Source: Fimbriimonas sp. (GTDB lineage Bacteria > Armatimonadota > Fimbriimonadia > Fimbriimonadales > Fimbriimonadaceae). Taken from it: a stretch of DNA of 64,000 bases. Of this stretch, positions 39,145-48,511 are shown in pieces. Under the pieces are notes generated by a model, which worked only from the letters and a program-made list of their open reading frames with translations, ran no database searches and had not been told where the DNA came from. Location: the NCBI GenBank assembly GCA_029866005.1, contig JARXAE010000008.1, forward strand, positions 25,754 to 89,753, given 5' to 3'. The translations under genes were made by a program, and so were the position numbers. Positions within the stretch are counted from its first letter, which is position 1. Every line of letters begins with the position of its first letter.

Positions 39145-41010
39145 ATGCCTTCAAGCCTTCCCCTCAAGCAGTTCCGTTCCGTCGGAGGATTTTGGGGGCA
39201 TTACCAGAGTGCACTGGCGTCGAAAGGGTTAATCCATCAATGGAACCAAATCGTCGAAACTGGTCGTCTCCAGAACTTCCTTGACGTTGCCGACGGAAAA
39301 TCTGGAACCCATCAAGGGTATCGATTCAACGACAGTGACGTTTACAAATGGCTGGAAGCTGCCGCCTACTCTCAGGTTCTCAATCCTAATGCAGCTGTAG
39401 AAGCCGCGATAGAACAAGCCATTCAAGCGATCATTGCCGCTCAGGCCCAGGATGGCTACCTTTTTACACTCATCCAGCTTAACAAGCCTGATTGGAAATG
39501 GCGCAACCTCGTCCACATGCATGAGATGTACTGCCTTGGCCACCTCATCGAAGCCTGCATCGCCCTCAACCAATTGGGCGACTCCCGACTGATGCCCGTT
39601 GCCCTCAAAGCCGTTGAGTGCATCACCAACACTTTTGGCCCTGACAAGCGCGTTGGATCATGCGGTCACCCAGAAATTGAAGTCGCCCTCTACCGACTTT
39701 GGCAAGAAACTGGTCAGAAGAAGTACGCCGAGCTTGCCGATTGGATGATCGATTGCCGGGGCCAGCGCCCGTCTCCCTTCGAAGAAGAGTTCAACAACCC
39801 CTCCGAGAACTGCATCGTCGACCTTGATCGATGCTGCGAGTGGAAGGGGGGCAAGTACTACGGTGAGTACCTCCAAGACGACAAACCGATTCGCGAACAA
39901 GACACGATTGTTGGACACTCTGTCCGTGCAGCCTATCTCTACTCCGCCGCCCAACTCTCGGCTGCTCGCCGCAAGGATCAGAACCTACAAAGCGCACTCG
40001 ACCAAATTTGGGCGAATCTAACTGAAAAGCGAATGTACGTCACTGGAGGAATCGGGTCGACCGGCGACGGCGAAGGATTTACTGCTGATTACGATCTTCC
40101 CAATCTTAACGCTTACGCCGAAACCTGCGCCGGAATCGCATTGGCAATGTGGGCGCGCCGATCATTTGAGTCGAACCCCTCGACCGACGCTATTGATGTT
40201 CTAGAAAAGGTGATTTTCAATGGGATCTTAAGCGGAACGTCACTTGATACCACCAGCTACTTCTACGACAACCCTCTGGAGAGCCGTGGCAACACCGAAC
40301 GACAGCCTTGGTTCGGATGTGCCTGTTGCCCGCCGAACCTTGCTCGTCTCATTGCATCAATCACTGACTACGCGATTCAATCCGACACCAAGACCCTCTA
40401 CATTGGCTTCCCTCTCGAATGCGAGTTCATGTTAGCCAACGGTCTCGAGGTCAGCATCAAAACACAATATCCCCACAAGGGCGAAGCTGAGATCAAAGTT
40501 AAGGCTTTAAAGCCCACCCGATACCGACTCGCGCTGAGAATTCCTGACTGGGCCGAAGAAGTCACCACCACGCTTCCCGGTGCCCAACCCGCCGAATACG
40601 AAGAAGGCTTTGCGGTTTTTGATGAAGTGTGGGAAGGCGAGCGAACTCTTGCGGTGGAGTTCGAGATGGAACCAAGAATTCTTTCCTCGCACCCTAAGGT
40701 GCTTGAAAACCTTGGGCGAGTCGCAATCCAATACGGACCGACTATTTACTGCGCAGAGAGTCTCTCAGAAAGCGATGCGCCACAACGCATCAACTTAGAC
40801 CTCAGCGAGGATATCCAACTCGGCTCCGCCCGTTCTAAGGGCGGCGCCCCAACACTTGAAGTTCAAGCCCTAAGGCAATCGGACGACGACGGCCCTCTTT
40901 ACGAATATGACCAAGAGCCGAAGATAGTTCAAACAGCACTTAAACTCATCCCCTACCGGGAGTGGAACGGGAGTGGAAAGAGCTATATGCAAGTGTGGTT
41001 GAGAGTCTAA
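39145..41010 (+). CDS. GH127 family glycosidase (beta-L-arabinofuranosidase-like)
   Basis: 621-residue member of the DUF1680/GH127 family, whose characterised members cleave beta-L-arabinofuranosides. The family start is PLKQFRSVGGFWGHYQSAL, the (alpha/alpha)6 barrel follows (GHLIEACIALNQLGD, RMYVTGGIGSTGDGEGF), then the zinc-site/nucleophile motif FGCACCPPNLARL near residue 395. A beta-sandwich region follows. No signal peptide, so substrates are probably imported oligosaccharides, though no transporter is in the window. The LacI-type gene is divergent and likely controls it. Confidence 0.9.
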   Translation: MPSSLPLKQFRSVGGFWGHYQSALASKGLIHQWNQIVETGRLQNFLDVADGKSGTHQGYRFNDSDVYKWLEAAAYSQVLNPNAAVEAAIEQAIQAIIAAQAQDGYLFTLIQLNKPDWKWRNLVHMHEMYCLGHLIEACIALNQLGDSRLMPVALKAVECITNTFGPDKRVGSCGHPEIEVALYRLWQETGQKKYAELADWMIDCRGQRPSPFEEEFNNPSENCIVDLDRCCEWKGGKYYGEYLQDDKPIREQDTIVGHSVRAAYLYSAAQLSAARRKDQNLQSALDQIWANLTEKRMYVTGGIGSTGDGEGFTADYDLPNLNAYAETCAGIALAMWARRSFESNPSTDAIDVLEKVIFNGILSGTSLDTTSYFYDNPLESRGNTERQPWFGCACCPPNLARLIASITDYAIQSDTKTLYIGFPLECEFMLANGLEVSIKTQYPHKGEAEIKVKALKPTRYRLALRIPDWAEEVTTTLPGAQPAEYEEGFAVFDEVWEGERTLAVEFEMEPRILSSHPKVLENLGRVAIQYGPTIYCAESLSESDAPQRINLDLSEDIQLGSARSKGGAPTLEVQALRQSDDDGPLYEYDQEPKIVQTALKLIPYREWNGSGKSYMQVWLRV

Positions 41011-41537
41011 CCAGGCATCAAGTTGGGAGAATACTGAGTGCTTGGCAGATGGCAAAGATCTGCCAGTCTAGTCACCAAAACCCCGACGGCATCGCCAAAT
41101 TCTGCCGTCGACACTGGGCCATTATTTCCCGTCACTAACGGTCCGAGCGGCATCACGAGTCCCTTGGAAACGAGGAACTTGAGCTGAGTTGCGTCGCAAT
41201 CCTTTCTCAGTCTCGTCGCATCAAAACTGGCCGGTCGTGGGCTGCGCTTGAACTGCTTTGCACTGGCATTCGCCAAACGAGCAAACTCCGTTAAGATTTC
41301 GTTCTTTGTGACGGGTTCACCACCCCCGACGAGCAACACCGGAGAGACCGATGGCAACTTGAGCCCCTTTGCCAAAACCGTCCAAGCTCGGTCCAACACT
41401 TTATGCGCTTCTGAGCGAGTCACCGGAGCCGTTGTCGATTTGACGACCTTTGGAGTTGGCTTCTTAAACTCAGAGATGTCCTGAGCGTTGCCCCCTATCG
41501 AAGCAACAACGGCGAGCAGAACAATTAGTTTTTTCAT
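41007..41537 (-). CDS. secreted protein with SLH-like segments
   Basis: 176 residues. Residues 1-18 are a signal peptide (MKKLIVLLAVVASIGGNA). The rest has stretches like VTRSEAHKVLDRAWTVL and GPVSTAEFGDAVGVLVTRLADL whose spacing resembles S-layer-homology repeats, but the classic SLH Trp and TRAE are absent, so I only call it SLH-like. It follows mreB with a 4-bp overlap, suggesting expression with cell-shape genes. Confidence 0.65.
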   Translation of the reverse strand: MKKLIVLLAVVASIGGNAQDISEFKKPTPKVVKSTTAPVTRSEAHKVLDRAWTVLAKGLKLPSVSPVLLVGGGEPVTKNEILTEFARLANASAKQFKRSPRPASFDATRLRKDCDATQLKFLVSKGLVMPLGPLVTGNNGPVSTAEFGDAVGVLVTRLADLCHLPSTQYSPNLMPG

Positions 41538-42553
41538 AAGGAAGTCAAAGCCCCACTATTGCGTATGTTATCCAAATCCTCGATCGCCATGCCGGTTCCC
41601 GTAGCTACACAAGTGAGAGCATTCTCGGCGACCCTGACGTCCACTTGTGTTACGTCCTGTAAGTAGCGATCCAATCCTCGAAGCAACGCGCCTCCACCCG
41701 TGAGTGTAATCCCGCGTTCAATCACGTCACTTGCTAGCTCAGGAGGAGTCTCCTCAAGCACCTGGCAAAGCTTCTCAGCGATCTGCCGAACTGGCTCATT
41801 CAATGCCTCTCGAATCTCGATCGACGAAATCTCAATGGTTTTAGGCAAACCGTGAATCATGTCACGCCCCCGAACCTCCATCCTCGCCTCCTGACTTGCT
41901 GGATAAGCCGTACCAAGTTTGATCTTGATTTCTTCGGCTGTCATGTCTCCAATCATCAAGTTGTATGCGTTTCGCACATGTCGAATGATCGCCTCATCCA
42001 TTTTGTTACCTGCGACGCGGATGCTGGATGAGATAACAATTCCACCCAGCGAGAGAATGGCGATATCCGTGGTTCCTCCACCGATGTCAACGACCATATT
42101 CCCGCCCGGCGAATTGATCGGGAGACCAGCCCCGAGCGCCGCGACAAACGGCTCTTCAACCGTCATCGCGATCCCTGCCCCAGCTTCCTTTGCAGCCTTG
42201 ATGACGGCGCGGCGCTCAACATTTGTGACTGCTGCCGGAACACAGATAAGCGTTGTGGGAGCAAATCGAAATGGCAGTCTCGTGCCGCAAGTCTTTTGAA
42301 TCACATGCTCGAGCATCTTTAGCGTAATCGTATAATCCGCGATGACGCCATCTTTCATCGGACGTACGGCTCGAATATTGCTTGGAGTGCGCCCCAGCAT
42401 CTCCCGTGCGTCGTTTCCGACGGCTAAAATCTTGCCCGTTGTAATGCTCTCTGCCACAACGGTTGGTTCGGATAGGACAATCCCTTTTCCGCGCCGGTAC
42501 ACCAAAAGGTTTGCGGTTCCGAGGTCGATTCCTAACTGGGGGACAAATCTCAA
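41534..42553 (-). CDS. mreB: rod-shape-determining actin homologue MreB
   Basis: 339-residue actin-fold protein that organises lateral wall synthesis. The phosphate-1 motif LGIDLGTANLLVY is at residues 7-19, and phosphate-2 VVDIGGGTTDIAIL near 158. ERGITLTGGGALLRGLD near 288 is the adenosine motif. The membrane-binding N-terminus is short. mreC and mreD do not follow; instead a secreted protein does. murA lies 21 bp upstream on the same strand, so murA-mreB is probably one wall-synthesis transcript. Confidence 0.95.
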   Translation of the reverse strand: MRFVPQLGIDLGTANLLVYRRGKGIVLSEPTVVAESITTGKILAVGNDAREMLGRTPSNIRAVRPMKDGVIADYTITLKMLEHVIQKTCGTRLPFRFAPTTLICVPAAVTNVERRAVIKAAKEAGAGIAMTVEEPFVAALGAGLPINSPGGNMVVDIGGGTTDIAILSLGGIVISSSIRVAGNKMDEAIIRHVRNAYNLMIGDMTAEEIKIKLGTAYPASQEARMEVRGRDMIHGLPKTIEISSIEIREALNEPVRQIAEKLCQVLEETPPELASDVIERGITLTGGGALLRGLDRYLQDVTQVDVRVAENALTCVATGTGMAIEDLDNIRNSGALTSL

Positions 42554-42574
42554 CTTAGCCTCAGGTTACCTGCT

Positions 42575-43831
42575 CTAACCCTCTTGAACCCGCGAAGCTT
42601 CTGCGCCTAACTCGGTCAACTTTCGCTCAATCGAATCGTATCCTCGATCAATCCAATGAATGTTCTGCACGAGGGTTTCTCCCTCGGCCACGAGCCCCGC
42701 TAAGCACAATGCCGCTCCGGCTCTGAGATCACTCGCCTGAACTTTTGCTCCCCGAAGTTTGTCAACTCCGACAATAAACGCTGATCTCCCTTCCTGCCGA
42801 ATATTTGCTCCCATTCGGCTCAGTTCTGGTAGGTGCCCGGTGCGTGATTCATAGATAGTTTCCTCCACCACTGAAGTCCCTTTAGCAACACAAAGTGCCG
42901 CCGCCATCGGCTGTTGCACATCCGTCGGAAATCCTGGGTGGGGCATGGTTTTTATATTGACCCCTTTTAGTCGATTGGGGGCGTTAACCGTGACCGAAGT
43001 CTCCGTTGTCTCAACTTCTGCCCCGGCCTCTCGCAACTTATTGACAACTGCGGTCTGATCGTCGGCATTAATCTCTCTGACCGTCACATGTCCGCCAGTC
43101 ATCGCTCCCGCGATGAGGAAGGTGCCTGCCTGGATTCGGTCCGCAGGAATCTTATATTCCGAACCCCGGAGTTGCTCGACTCCTTCGACGGTGATCATTG
43201 AGGAGCCCTGACCCGAAATCTTTGCTCCGAGTGAAATCAAGAATTCCGCGAGTGCAACAATTTCCGGCTCCATCGCCGCGTTTTGGATGATGGTCGTACC
43301 ATGAGCCATGCTCGCCGCGCACATGATATGTTGCGTTGCTCCGGCGCTTGGCATGTCCAAATAGACCTCAGCACCTTGGAGGACTCCGGCGGAAGCCTCG
43401 TAGACTCCGCCGTTTAGTTCGATCTTGGCGCCCAATGCGTGAAGTCCTTTCAGGTGGAGGTCCACTGGTCGAGCCCCGATCTTGCATCCGCCTGGAGCCG
43501 CCATTCTCAACGACCCAACCCGCGCCACCAACGGGCCGAGCATGTAAAACGAGGTCCGAATGAGCCGAACCATATCCTCATCTGGTTCGGCTGAGTGCAG
43601 ATCAGAACAGTCAAGCCGGAGATCACTTCCCCTCCATTCTGCCTTAGCTCCAAACGCCTCCAACAGCTGAACCTTGATTTGGGTATCGCTGATTACCGGG
43701 ACGTTCTTCAGCAGAACCGGAGTCTGAGCCAACGGAACCGCAGAAAGTACTGCTAACGCGATGTTCTTGCTTCCTGCAACCTCGATGACTCCTGAGAGCC
43801 GTTTCCCACCCTTAATCAATAATGCGTCCAT
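42575..43831 (-). CDS. murA: UDP-N-acetylglucosamine 1-carboxyvinyltransferase
   Basis: First committed enzyme of peptidoglycan synthesis, adding enolpyruvate to UDP-GlcNAc. 418 residues with the EPT fold. The N-terminal KGGKRLSGVIEVAGSKNIALAVL is the substrate-binding start. The loop normally holding the fosfomycin-target cysteine reads GGCKIGARPVDLHLKGLHALGA, so the Cys is present near residue 116. The C-terminal part has HPGFPTDVQQPMAA and ESRTGHLPELSRMGANI. It starts the murA-mreB row. Confidence 0.97.
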   Translation of the reverse strand: MDALLIKGGKRLSGVIEVAGSKNIALAVLSAVPLAQTPVLLKNVPVISDTQIKVQLLEAFGAKAEWRGSDLRLDCSDLHSAEPDEDMVRLIRTSFYMLGPLVARVGSLRMAAPGGCKIGARPVDLHLKGLHALGAKIELNGGVYEASAGVLQGAEVYLDMPSAGATQHIMCAASMAHGTTIIQNAAMEPEIVALAEFLISLGAKISGQGSSMITVEGVEQLRGSEYKIPADRIQAGTFLIAGAMTGGHVTVREINADDQTAVVNKLREAGAEVETTETSVTVNAPNRLKGVNIKTMPHPGFPTDVQQPMAAALCVAKGTSVVEETIYESRTGHLPELSRMGANIRQEGRSAFIVGVDKLRGAKVQASDLRAGAALCLAGLVAEGETLVQNIHWIDRGYDSIERKLTELGAEASRVQEG

Positions 43832-43914
43832 GAGCTAGATCCGACCCGTCCGTGGGGATCACCTAAGTTAGGGATTTTACCCCCGCCGAGCAACCCCGCC
43901 CCATGGAGAAGCAT

Positions 43915-44457
43915 TTAGCTAGCTAATGGCAAAGACTGGAGTTCCGGGAAATATGGCAAGAAATCCCGCCATTCATCTCTTCCCTGAGCCTTCATGTAGG
44001 TTGGCAATGAAAGATAGGGAACAAACGAGGGGCGCTTTGGCTTGCGCGCCAACTTCATGTTGGCCTGTTGTGGAGTCTTATCCGCCTTCTTCAAATTGCA
44101 GCGGCGGCAACAAGCCACCAAATTGTCCCAAGTGTGCGGACCGCCTGCCCAACGAGGAACCACGTGGTCAATCGTCATCTCTTTAGCCTTAACGCCACAG
44201 TACTGACAGATATGGTTATCCCGAGCCAACACTGCATGTCGCGACAACCGCAACTGCGGATGCGGACGACGTACCAAATACTTCATCCGTAAAACTGCCG
44301 GCGAATCGATCTCACCATGCGTTGTATAGATCGGCTCATCTCGCTGAACCAATACATCCGCCTTGCCAAGCATCAACAAAGCCATCGCCCGCCGAGCATG
44401 ACACACGTTCAAAGGCTCATAGTTACTGTTTAAAACTAGTACTTCTTGCACTGCCAT
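43915..44457 (-). CDS. HNH endonuclease
   Basis: 180-residue HNH protein of the widespread stand-alone type. The N-terminal half (VLVLNSNYEPLNVCHARRAM) is followed by the HNH core: CQYCGVKAKEMTIDHVVPRWAGGPHTWDNLVACCRRCNLKK at about residues 89-129, with a CxxC...CxxC zinc frame. Not IscB-like (no RuvC). Upstream on the same strand is an unusual structured leader with a terminator (44482-44609), so its expression may be attenuated. Confidence 0.9.
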   Translation of the reverse strand: MAVQEVLVLNSNYEPLNVCHARRAMALLMLGKADVLVQRDEPIYTTHGEIDSPAVLRMKYLVRRPHPQLRLSRHAVLARDNHICQYCGVKAKEMTIDHVVPRWAGGPHTWDNLVACCRRCNLKKADKTPQQANMKLARKPKRPSFVPYLSLPTYMKAQGRDEWRDFLPYFPELQSLPLAS

Positions 44458-44481
44458 CTTAATTCACTTTTAACAAGCTAA

Positions 44482-44520
44482 AACGCACACAGCCCAGTCA
44501 CGCAATGTGCTGGGCTGTGT
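44482..44520 (-). terminator. intrinsic terminator in the HNH leader
   Basis: On the minus strand ACACAGCCCAG pairs without mismatch with CTGGGCTGTGT around a 12-base loop, followed by GCGTTTT. It lies only 30 bases upstream of the HNH start, so it would end a transcript before the gene rather than after one. Confidence 0.65.
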
Positions 44521-44609
44521 TGATTCGGGCGGCGGCGCGGGAGATTCGGCGTATAGCCGTATCCCGCCACATCTGTGGCGGAACGCTCACCCCCCTCCGT
44601 ATCAACACA
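44516..44609 (-). ncRNA. structured leader or small RNA, riboswitch-like arrangement
   Basis: The two ends pair perfectly (TGTGTTGAT with ATCAACACA, 9 bp). Inside lie a hairpin CGCCAC-AGAT-GTGGCG and a second one with GGGA/TCCC and CGGC/GCCG helices, plus G-rich GGAGGGGGG facing C-rich bases. The last five bases of the closing helix (ACACA) are also the first five of the following terminator stem, so the two cannot form together. No known aptamer family is recognised. It could also be an independent small RNA with its own terminator. Confidence 0.45.
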
Positions 44610-44870
44610 CGTTTCATCTTGCTATTCTTGTTTGACGATTGCTGTGCGCAAAAAGAAGCAACAAACAATCTTCGAAACTGCTGGGTTAACGAACATTTTA
44701 TGGTCCTGCCAAGAACCACACCATGTTCCCCGTCAAAGTATTGGCTGTTTGAACCTAAATGCGACCGGACCGAAGAAGACCAGCACGCTCTCCCAGAAGC
44801 CCCTTCCGCTGCAGGGATTACCAGTTTCGTTTACCAGCTACAGCCTTTACTAGGTCGGGAAAGTCAGCTC

Positions 44871-45167
44871 ATGAGGAAAACCAAAGGTGTCATGGTAGAT
44901 CAGAACGATTTTCGGGGACAGCGGATCGCACGAGCAGAGTTTGCGAGGCGCGGAATAGACATTTCTCGCTCCGACCTTTATGTTATGCACGGTGTGCTCT
45001 ATATGCGAGGCGAAGTCAAAGCAATGCCAAACGCCACCTTTTTTGACATAGCAGCAGAGATGGGTCTCGTCACAAAGATCTTGCGTCAGCGTCCAGAGAT
45101 TCGAGATCTCGTCCTGGAAGTCAAGATCGCAGGCGAGACTACTGAGCCGATCGAAGCAGCCGCATGA
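44871..45167 (+). CDS. small protein, possibly BON-like
   Basis: 98 residues from ATG 44871, where GGGAAAG lies upstream; ATG 44892 (MVDQNDF) is an alternative with AAAGGTG upstream. The longer ORF from 44505 covers a non-coding-looking region and I reject its first part. The protein RRGIDISRSDLYVMHGVLYMRGEVKAM followed by ILRQRPEIRDLVLEVKI has the beta/alpha order of a BON domain, but the match is weak. It converges with folC, overlapping by 29 bp. Confidence 0.55.
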   Translation: MRKTKGVMVDQNDFRGQRIARAEFARRGIDISRSDLYVMHGVLYMRGEVKAMPNATFFDIAAEMGLVTKILRQRPEIRDLVLEVKIAGETTEPIEAAA

Positions 45168-46407
45168 TTTCACCAACTGCATAAAAACTCCCCGAAACGA
45201 GATACCCCTCCGTACCCTCAGCGTGGTCAGCCGCCTTTATGGCGGCGACCGTGCTGTCAAAGGTACTGGTCTGAAGTCCTAGCTTTTGAATCGTAATCGA
45301 AAGCTCGTTAGGAGTCATCGAACGGGGATTATCAACTGGGACAACCCAGAACTCCTTGACGAAGGGAGCGATCCTTGGATAAAACTGCTCCGGATCATGC
45401 CCCTGAAGCATTCCGGTGACACAGATCAAGTCCCGCTTACCGTCCTGTGCCAGCATTGCAGCGAGCACTTTCGCCGAATCCGGATTGTGTGCACCGTCAA
45501 ACACCCACTCCGAATTCCGATACTCCAACCGCTGGTAACGACCAGGAATTGCTGCAGTTGCAAACCCTCGCTGAACTGCTTCAGGGTCTCGCAGGGCACC
45601 ACCAAGCTCGATTGCAGCGTAGGCAACTGCGGCATTGTGCTGTTGAACTGCCCCAAAAAGGCTGGGCTCAAGCTCAATTCGTGAAGTCGGAGTTTCAATG
45701 GTAACCGTCCCGCTTGGATTGACTTTGTAGTTGACTTCGATTCCTACCCTCCAAATATCAGCCCCAACCTCCGCCGCCTGCTTCTCGATCACCCGAAGCG
45801 GACCTGGATCCATTTCGCCGATCACGGCAGGCTTTCCTGGCTTGAGAACCCCTGCCTTCTCGAAGGCGATCTCTTCAACCGTGTTCCCCAGAATGCTCAC
45901 ATGATCGAGACCGATGCTCACAATCGCCGAGCAAGCAGGGTCGATGATATTGGTGGCATCCAGCCGCCCTCCTAATCCGACCTCCAATGCGACAAATTCG
46001 CACCCGTTTCGCCTCCAGCACTCGAGCCCAAGTGCGGTCTTGAATTCAAACTCTGTTACTCCGCCATACTCTGTCTCACTCAGGCTTTCTCCGATAGGCT
46101 TCAAGGACTCAGTGATTTCAGCAAGTTGGCTCTCCGAAATGTAATCTCGGCCGACCTGAATCCGCTCTCTTGGATCGACAACGTAGGGGCTAAAGAAGGC
46201 ACCTGTCGATATTCCCTGCTCCACCAAAGCGCTCTGAATCATCGCCGTCGTCGAACCCTTACCATTTGTTCCGGCAACATGAATGAACTTTTGCTCAGAA
46301 GGAAGCAGCGAAGCCCGCCGAGCAAACTCTTCCATGCGGTCTAGTCCCAGCCTCCAACCGCGAGGAGACAGGCTTGCGATGTATTGAACAGCCTGATCGT
46401 AAGTCAT
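45139..46407 (-). CDS. folC: folylpolyglutamate/dihydrofolate synthase
   Basis: Adds glutamates to folate; Mur-ligase fold of 422 residues from ATG 46407 (MTYDQAVQYIASLSPRGWRLGLDRM). The ORF-track extension to 46638 overlaps another gene and is not real. P-loop HVAGTNGKGST near residues 43-53, FFSPYVVDPRERIQ after it, ALEVGLGGRLDATN near 145 and the C-terminal EWVFDGAHNPDSAKVL near 295 are all present. It overlaps the small membrane gene by 4 bp and lies in the mnmG row. Confidence 0.96.
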   Translation of the reverse strand: MTYDQAVQYIASLSPRGWRLGLDRMEEFARRASLLPSEQKFIHVAGTNGKGSTTAMIQSALVEQGISTGAFFSPYVVDPRERIQVGRDYISESQLAEITESLKPIGESLSETEYGGVTEFEFKTALGLECWRRNGCEFVALEVGLGGRLDATNIIDPACSAIVSIGLDHVSILGNTVEEIAFEKAGVLKPGKPAVIGEMDPGPLRVIEKQAAEVGADIWRVGIEVNYKVNPSGTVTIETPTSRIELEPSLFGAVQQHNAAVAYAAIELGGALRDPEAVQRGFATAAIPGRYQRLEYRNSEWVFDGAHNPDSAKVLAAMLAQDGKRDLICVTGMLQGHDPEQFYPRIAPFVKEFWVVPVDNPRSMTPNELSITIQKLGLQTSTFDSTVAAIKAADHAEGTEGYLVSGSFYAVGEIMRLLRSAQ

Positions 46408-46625
46408 TGACCGCGCCGTGCTTGCTCCTCGTCCATTAGCTTGTTGAGATAAACGAAACCACCGACAACAAGGGCCAGCAATACAGCCGACAACAAAATT
46501 TCGCCTGGCCGCACCAGTTTCAGAACGTAGCGACCTTGGGGAGAATAGCGAGCAAAAATCGCAATGAGCAGTCCAAGTCCCGCCATCGAACCGTACAGAA
46601 CTCCGAATAGCTTCCAACCCCTCAA
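46404..46625 (-). CDS. small two-helix membrane protein
   Basis: 73 residues with two hydrophobic helices (residues 6-25 and 42-60) and a charged tail MDEEQARRGQ. No family recognised. It overlaps folC and mnmG by 4 bp at each end (ATGA on both sides), which argues that it is translated as part of this row. Confidence 0.75.
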   Translation of the reverse strand: MRGWKLFGVLYGSMAGLGLLIAIFARYSPQGRYVLKLVRPGEILLSAVLLALVVGGFVYLNKLMDEEQARRGQ

Positions 46626-48511
46626 GCCCGACCCCCAACTCGACCCTTCAAATATCCAATCAGCAACGCAATATCCGTCGGCCTCACCCCTGGGATCCGC
46701 GAGGCTTGCCCCACTGTCGTGGGGCGAATCCTGCTGAGCTTCTCTTTACTTTCAAAGCTCAAACTGTTCACCGACTCGTAATCCCAATCATTCGGAATCC
46801 GAAGTTCATCCAGCTTCTGTGCCTTCTCGGCCATTCGCTTCTGCTGAACGACATAGCCGCTGTAGAGAGCCTGTAACTCGATTTGATCTCTCGCCTCTCC
46901 GCTGGTAGGAATTCCGAGTTCGATTCCCATTTTTGAGGCAATCTCCTCCACCTTTTCTAGCCTAATTTCAGGTCTTCGCATCAAATCAAACAGCGAAGTC
47001 TTCTGCTTGGAAGCATTCAACCCGAGCTCACCAAAGACATCCTCATCTGCAATCGAAACATAATTGGATTCCAAAGCAAAGAGTCCTCGCTGAATGATTT
47101 CCTGCTTGCGGTTGAACCGCTCCCAACGAGGATCATCGCACAGTCCTACGCTTCTGCTCAACGGAGTCAGCCTCTCATCCGCATTATCGTGCCTTAGTAG
47201 AAGACGATGTTCCGCCCTCGCCGTCAACATTCGATACGGGTCCTCGACCCCTTTCGTGGTGAGATCGTCAACCATCACGCCAATGAAGCTGTTCGTCCGA
47301 GAAAACTCGACAGGCTCATCATCGCGCGCCCACCGCGCGGCGTTGATTCCTGCGACGATTCCTTGTCCGGCGGCCTCTTCATATCCACTTGTACCGTTCA
47401 ACTGCCCGGCCAAAAACAGACCTGGACACAGTTTTGACATCAACTGTGGGGTGAGCTGTAGCGGGTCCGCCATGTCGTACTCAACCGCGTATCCTGGTCG
47501 GAGCATCACCATGTTTTCAAGCCCCCGCATGGTCTTGAGAAGTTCTTCTTGAACCCAAGCTGAGAGCGAAGTCGAGACCCCCTGAACGTAAACGTCCTCA
47601 CCGCTCCAAGTCTCTTGCTCAAGAAAGACCGGGTGCGAATCCTTGTCCGCAAACCGAACGATCTTGTCCTCAATACTTGGACAATATCGGGGCCCGACTC
47701 CCTCGATTTGTCCGCTGAACATTGCGCTTTCCTGAAGGTTGTTCTGAATCACTTCATGGGTACGAAGGTTGGTGTGAGTCTGCCAACAAGGCAAGAGCGG
47801 CCGCTCGGGGAACGAACGGTCGTGCAAAAAGCTCATTGCCCCCGCATCCTCCTCGCTCTCCATCAACTCTGTCTTCGAGAAATCAATCGAAGACAAAGCG
47901 ATTCTCGGCGTCGTCCCTGTCTTAAACCGCCTCAACCTAACGCCAAGCGAACTCAAGCATGCTGACAACCCAACCGCCGCCGCATCCCCGTGCCGAGCCG
48001 CTACCGTCTGCTTCTTTCCTTCGTGACACAAACCATTGAGGAACGTTCCCGTCGTCAAAACAACCGAGCGTGCTTCGATAACCGAACCATCTAGTAGCTC
48101 GACTCCTTTCACCCCAAGGTCGGTCCAGAGCACCCGTTCAACCGCCGCCTCGATCACCGTCAAGCCATCCTGCCGAGCAAAGACTCCCTGCATGAGGACC
48201 GGATATAGATCCTTACAAACGTGCGCCCGGAGTGTCTGCACCGCCGGCCCTTTTCCAGTGCCAACCCGCCGAATATGAGTCAGCGCAAAGTCCGTCGTCA
48301 CCCCCATCTGCCCGCCTAAGGCGTCCACTTCTCGAGCAATATGGCCCTTCGCCGGACCCCCGATGGAACAGTTACATGGCAAGTGACCAATGCGGTCTTT
48401 CCGCATCGTAATGCAAGCCGTGCGGAGTCCCATCCGAGCTGAGGCTAGTGCCGCCTCAATCCCGGCATGCCCGGCGCCAACCACGATCACATCAAACCGG
48501 TTCACTCCCAC
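46622..48511 (-). CDS. mnmG: tRNA uridine-34 modification FAD enzyme MnmG
   Basis: Partner of MnmE in wobble-uridine modification. 629 residues. The FAD-binding start FDVIVVGAGHAGIEAALASARMG is at 5-27, and GQLNGTSGYEEAAGQG near 355 is the family signature. The C-terminal helical domain carries SRIPGVRPTDIALLIGYLKGR. It overlaps the small membrane gene (4 bp) and the fRMsr-like gene (10 bp), so GAF-mnmG-small protein-folC look co-transcribed. Confidence 0.97.
   Translation of the reverse strand: MGVNRFDVIVVGAGHAGIEAALASARMGLRTACITMRKDRIGHLPCNCSIGGPAKGHIAREVDALGGQMGVTTDFALTHIRRVGTGKGPAVQTLRAHVCKDLYPVLMQGVFARQDGLTVIEAAVERVLWTDLGVKGVELLDGSVIEARSVVLTTGTFLNGLCHEGKKQTVAARHGDAAAVGLSACLSSLGVRLRRFKTGTTPRIALSSIDFSKTELMESEEDAGAMSFLHDRSFPERPLLPCWQTHTNLRTHEVIQNNLQESAMFSGQIEGVGPRYCPSIEDKIVRFADKDSHPVFLEQETWSGEDVYVQGVSTSLSAWVQEELLKTMRGLENMVMLRPGYAVEYDMADPLQLTPQLMSKLCPGLFLAGQLNGTSGYEEAAGQGIVAGINAARWARDDEPVEFSRTNSFIGVMVDDLTTKGVEDPYRMLTARAEHRLLLRHDNADERLTPLSRSVGLCDDPRWERFNRKQEIIQRGLFALESNYVSIADEDVFGELGLNASKQKTSLFDLMRRPEIRLEKVEEIASKMGIELGIPTSGEARDQIELQALYSGYVVQQKRMAEKAQKLDELRIPNDWDYESVNSLSFESKEKLSRIRPTTVGQASRIPGVRPTDIALLIGYLKGRVGGRA

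Noticed and set aside
43915-44609. HEARO/omega-RNA with an IscB-type HNH nuclease
   Set aside because: The HNH protein (180 aa) is the common stand-alone type without RuvC parts, and the upstream RNA is too short for omegaRNA.
44505-44870. N-terminal part of the 220-aa plus-strand ORF (MCWAVLIRAAAREI...)
   Set aside because: It crosses the structured leader and terminator hairpin and has low-quality composition; a start at 44871 with a ribosome site is preferred.
46408-46638. Long N-terminal extension of folC
   Set aside because: It overlaps the small membrane protein gene, and folC family sequence begins at ATG 46407.
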